This document shows positions 61,901 to 64,000 of a stretch of DNA of 64,000 nucleotides, piece after piece. The notes below the pieces were generated by a model, which made no database searches, was not told where the DNA came from, and was given only the letters and a program-made list of their open reading frames with translations. The position numbers and the translations under genes are program-made. Each line of letters starts with the position of its first letter. Position 1 is the first letter of the stretch. The DNA comes from Phalacrocorax aristotelis (lineage: Eukaryota; Chordata; Aves; Suliformes; Phalacrocoracidae), in the NCBI RefSeq assembly GCF_949628215.1, contig NC_134297.1, forward strand, positions 6,014,001 through 6,078,000, in the 5' to 3' direction.

Positions 61901-62818
61901 AACGCTCACGCCTCGCTGAGCAGAAACACCTACATCTGCATGTAAGCTTATGTGTAACGTGCCTGCTGAAGAAGGTGTATGTATGCGATGGATGTTGGAA
62001 AGCCTTGGCTAGGCCCATGCGTCGTTGAGGAAAAGCGCTTTAATGCTTTTGTTGCATCGTTTTACTGCCACGTCTCAGTTATCCTGAGGGCAGATGCTTT
62101 TTTGAACTGCTTTAGGTCTAATCAGGCTTCTTAGCTTGGATGTGACACTGGAGAAAGATAGTTAGTCGGGTTCTTGGCTGAGGCTGGGGAAACTCATCAC
62201 CCACAGCTTGCGGAGAAAAAGCCCTGACTGTGCTGTGTCTCTCCTCTCCAGGCCCAGGCTGAGGTTCTCATCCAGTAAAATTGCTCCAGTGCTGAGTGTG
62301 AGTGAAGCACATGACAGGATCGTGTACTCTATCAGGGAGGGCAGCGCTGTAAGTTCAGATCCCTCTTGCAATCCTTTCGTGATCCTAATCATTGCCCTGT
62401 TTGGGTGCTGGCTTGGAATAATCCAGGTGCAGGGGGGTTGTGGCTGCTGCAGCCTTGTTTCCGCATGCCTTTGCAGAAAGGCAGTAAGCAGCCCAAGCTG
62501 TGCTGTTGGCTACAGCAAGGTGTAAACCAAGTGGTGGGAGGCTGTCTGGGTAGTGGAGATCTTGTATATCTGTTCCACTCCGGCTGCATGCAGCTCACCG
62601 CTGCGGTACTAATACACCTGTGCTTTCACAGGTCTCTGGCACCCTGTCGCTGGCTTCTATGGAGTCCTTCATCCAGAAGCAGGAGAAGCTGCTGGAGGCA
62701 GTCCCCACCAAAGCTCCTGAAGGCGAGGGAGGCAGGGAAGCTAAGGAAAGCTCGGTGCGGGAGTATACGGTCGGGCTGGGCGCATTGGAGCAGGGGGCAC
62801 ATCCGGACACAGACTCTG
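57397..62818 (+). CDS. SNX19: Sorting nexin 19 (SNX19), 5' seven coding exons
   Basis: SNX19 is a membrane-anchored PXA/PX/nexin-C sorting nexin of the endolysosomal system, linked to ER-late endosome contacts. Coding exons are 57397-58932, 59372-59510, 60235-60335, 60501-60620, 60924-61054, 62252-62348 and 62632-62818. Every junction is AG/GT and the frame stays open, giving 770 residues plus one base. Visible parts: two hydrophobic segments (about 12-31 and 34-49), the PXA domain (about 83-254), an acidic, Ser/Pro-rich linker (about 255-475) and the PX domain (about 486-610) with the RRYREF phosphoinositide-site motif at 535-540 and the proline-rich loop near 562-570. The match to mammalian SNX19 around the PX start (NLRITGTITAREHSGTGFH) is almost residue for residue. 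The human protein has about 990 residues, so the nexin-C exons lie beyond the window. The start at 57397 has a G at -3, but an upstream start is possible. Confidence 0.96.
58936..58972. repeat. 21-bp tandem duplication in SNX19 intron 1
   Basis: agtcaccccttttc is repeated 21 bp apart directly after the donor of coding exon 1. A similar 15-bp duplication (ggttcccactcttg) follows at about 59119-59147. Confidence 0.65.
59372..59510 (+). CDS. SNX19: SNX19 coding exon 2: PX core
   Basis: 139 bp after the acceptor ctcctcag, ending in phase 1 before gtcagt. Encodes residues 513-558 including HTVNRRYREFLNLQTRLEE. The RRYREF arginines and tyrosine are the phosphoinositide-binding residues of PX domains. 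Confidence 0.95.
60235..60335 (+). CDS. SNX19: SNX19 coding exon 3: PX proline-rich loop
   Basis: 101 bp after the acceptor tttgtag, ending in phase 0 before gtgagg. Encodes residues 559-592, with GPKKLFPDLPFG, the membrane-insertion loop of the PX fold, then the EARKSLLESFLK helix. Confidence 0.95.
60501..60620 (+). CDS. SNX19: SNX19 coding exon 4: PX C-terminal helix
   Basis: 120 bp after the acceptor ccttgcag, ending in phase 0 before gtagac. Encodes residues 593-632, with CAVPEIANSEEVQEFLAL closing the PX domain and then DARIAFVKKPF. The upstream intron is only 165 bp. Confidence 0.94.
60924..61054 (+). CDS. SNX19: SNX19 coding exon 5: post-PX linker
   Basis: 131 bp after the acceptor ttttgcag, ending in phase 2 before gtaagg. 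Encodes residues 633-675, with AIVDTLKTAFPRSEPQSPTE, an SNX19-specific segment, then an acidic/lysine-rich stretch. Confidence 0.93.
62252..62348 (+). CDS. SNX19: SNX19 coding exon 6
   Basis: 97 bp after the acceptor ctctccag, ending in phase 0 before gtaagt. Encodes about residues 676-708 including RLRFSSSKIAPVLSVSEA, matching the mammalian segment closely. The preceding intron (61055-62251) is the longest complete one in view. Confidence 0.93.
62632..62818 (+). CDS. SNX19: SNX19 coding exon 7: linker before nexin-C domain
   Basis: 187 bp after the acceptor tttcacag, ending in phase 1 before gtgagc. Encodes residues 709-770, with SMESFIQKQEKLLEAVPTKA and then a poorly conserved acidic stretch. 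The exon is clear at its start. Its end is inferred from the donor and frame. Confidence 0.85.
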
Positions 62819-64000
62819 GTGAGCTCTGCCCCTCTGTCAATGCTTCACTGTATCTCCCTTGGCACTGCCACAGCTCCGACATCTGCAGGCGTGGCTTGCA
62901 AGATCCTCAGTATGAGGACCTGATCTCCTGCCTGTTGCACTTCAATTAAAGGGAAGGCAAACTGAGGTTCTTTTCCAGTCCTGTTAGGTGATTTCTCTAC
63001 TCTTTATTGCTATTGGAAGCAAATTGGGTCTTGGCTCAGCTGTGTCGCTGCAGATCTTCACCTTAGTCCACTCAACACAGTTACTGCACAAAGAAGTTTC
63101 TTAAGGACACACTGTTTAAACTGCCACCATTGTTAAATCAAGCTCTTAGAAACTGAAAATTGGCCGAATTAGAGTTTCTTGGTAGTCTCAAGTTAGCCTT
63201 GATATGGCTATACAAGGCTAACCTGAGGACCTTTTGAGCTTCAGTTAAGTTTGGATAGATTCGGTGGGAATAGCAAATAAGTAATCCTAGTTCAAGGAGT
63301 GATGTTCCCTTTTTGATTATAGATCCCTCCTCTGAAGCGCAGGGGTGCTACGGCCTCTCAGGCCGGTTACAAGATTATCCTGAACACAAGCGAAAATATG
63401 TTCTCTCGTCTTTTTCTTGGAATAGTTGAACCGTATCAGCAGGAACTTTCCAAAAATTTCACTCCAGTGGTTAAAGTTTGGCAAGCTCTGCCTAAAAGCG
63501 CGTGCTTGTGACAGGATGGGTCTGGTATTCTGAAACCTAGCCTGTGCTACCAGCTTTGCCTAGAATCTTTGAACACATGCCCACGGTTGTTTTGGGGCTG
63601 CTGGGGACTTGGAGGCCAGTGCTTTGCGCAGAGCACGGGAGATACAGGCAGGCCAAGTTAGCTGAACTCTTAAGGAAATTTAACATAAATGATGTCACAT
63701 GCCGGCAGGTCTGTGATGCTTCAGAGCCGAGACAGGGCAGGCTGGTCTGGCAGGGTAAGGGGAATGAATGTCTGGGGAGCAGCTGGCCGAAAAGGAAACC
63801 AGTGTCCATATCTGCTCGCTGGTGACTTCTCGGAAGAGGTTGGCCAGCAGCTCTCGGCGGAAGGGGACTTGGATGCTACAGGAATAAACAGGGCTTGCTG
63901 ACAGTGCTCTTTGTGTGAGGTTATGGTGAAGCTAAACAACCTGCTCCAGTCTTTGCACAGGGAAGCCAAGTCTCAAAGGGCAAAGCAAGCGAGGAGTGAC
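62819..64000 (+). other. SNX19: SNX19 intron, runs off the window
   Basis: From the donor at 62819 to the right edge I find no segment encoding the expected start of the nexin-C domain. If this intron were retained, the frame would stay open for about 43 codons to a stop at 62947-62949, which overlaps an ATTAAA polyadenylation-type hexamer (62945-62950). It also contains a hairpin (63187-63227). Confidence 0.7.
63187..63227. other. Inverted repeat in SNX19 intron
   Basis: The 15-base arms ctcaagttagccttg (63187-63201) and caaggctaacctgag (63213-63227) are complementary at 14 of 15 positions around an 11-base loop. On the minus strand the mismatch becomes a G-T wobble pair. Function unknown. 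Confidence 0.65.

Noticed and set aside
1..64000. CRISPR arrays, bacterial operons, rRNA or tRNA genes
   Set aside because: The window is vertebrate DNA. No regularly spaced repeat array, tRNA cloverleaf or rRNA sequence was seen.

Overview
The window is nuclear DNA from a bird. A 5'-truncated chicken-repeat-1 (CR1) LINE, a non-coding avian-type LTR retrotransposon, faint old MIR/CR1 tails and a compact SNX19 gene with short introns all point to an avian genome. The LTR family looks like one I associate with neoavian birds, but I would not name an order.

Layout. About 1-56,800 is a gene-poor region in which I find no exon I can support: the open frames there are short, start anywhere, lack splice context and resemble no family I know. 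It holds scattered ancient repeats (MIR-like, CR1-like and reptilian MITE-like fragments), one clear CR1 fragment on the minus strand (about 19,834-20,800), one LTR retrotransposon with a large internal deletion in its 3' LTR (24,012-25,923), simple repeats, small tandem duplications, CpG-dense patches and AT-rich blocks that look like conserved non-coding elements. About 56,830-64,000 is the 5' part of SNX19 (sorting nexin 19) on the plus strand: a CpG-island promoter with CTCF, ETS and YY1 motifs, a probable short first exon, a GC-rich intronic minisatellite, then seven coding exons (57,397-62,818) for the membrane anchor, the PXA domain and the PX domain. The exons for the C-terminal nexin domain lie beyond the right edge.

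Context. In mammals the region upstream of SNX19 leads towards NTM (neurotrimin) across a large gene desert. If synteny holds, the left 56 kb is that desert and its non-repeat blocks are candidate regulatory DNA. This is inference; the sequence alone does not show NTM.

What stands out: a gapless pair of diverged 150-bp elements 1,248 bp apart (47,552 and 48,800); a nearly perfect 44-bp palindrome (44,293-44,336); a two-tier hairpin in an ATTA-rich block (31,322-31,363); a CpG-dense patch far from any visible gene (19,184-19,410); and an ambiguous SNX19 start, where the first-exon ATG gives either an N-terminal extension or an overlapping uORF depending on the splice acceptor. I did not find a clear new multi-gene system.
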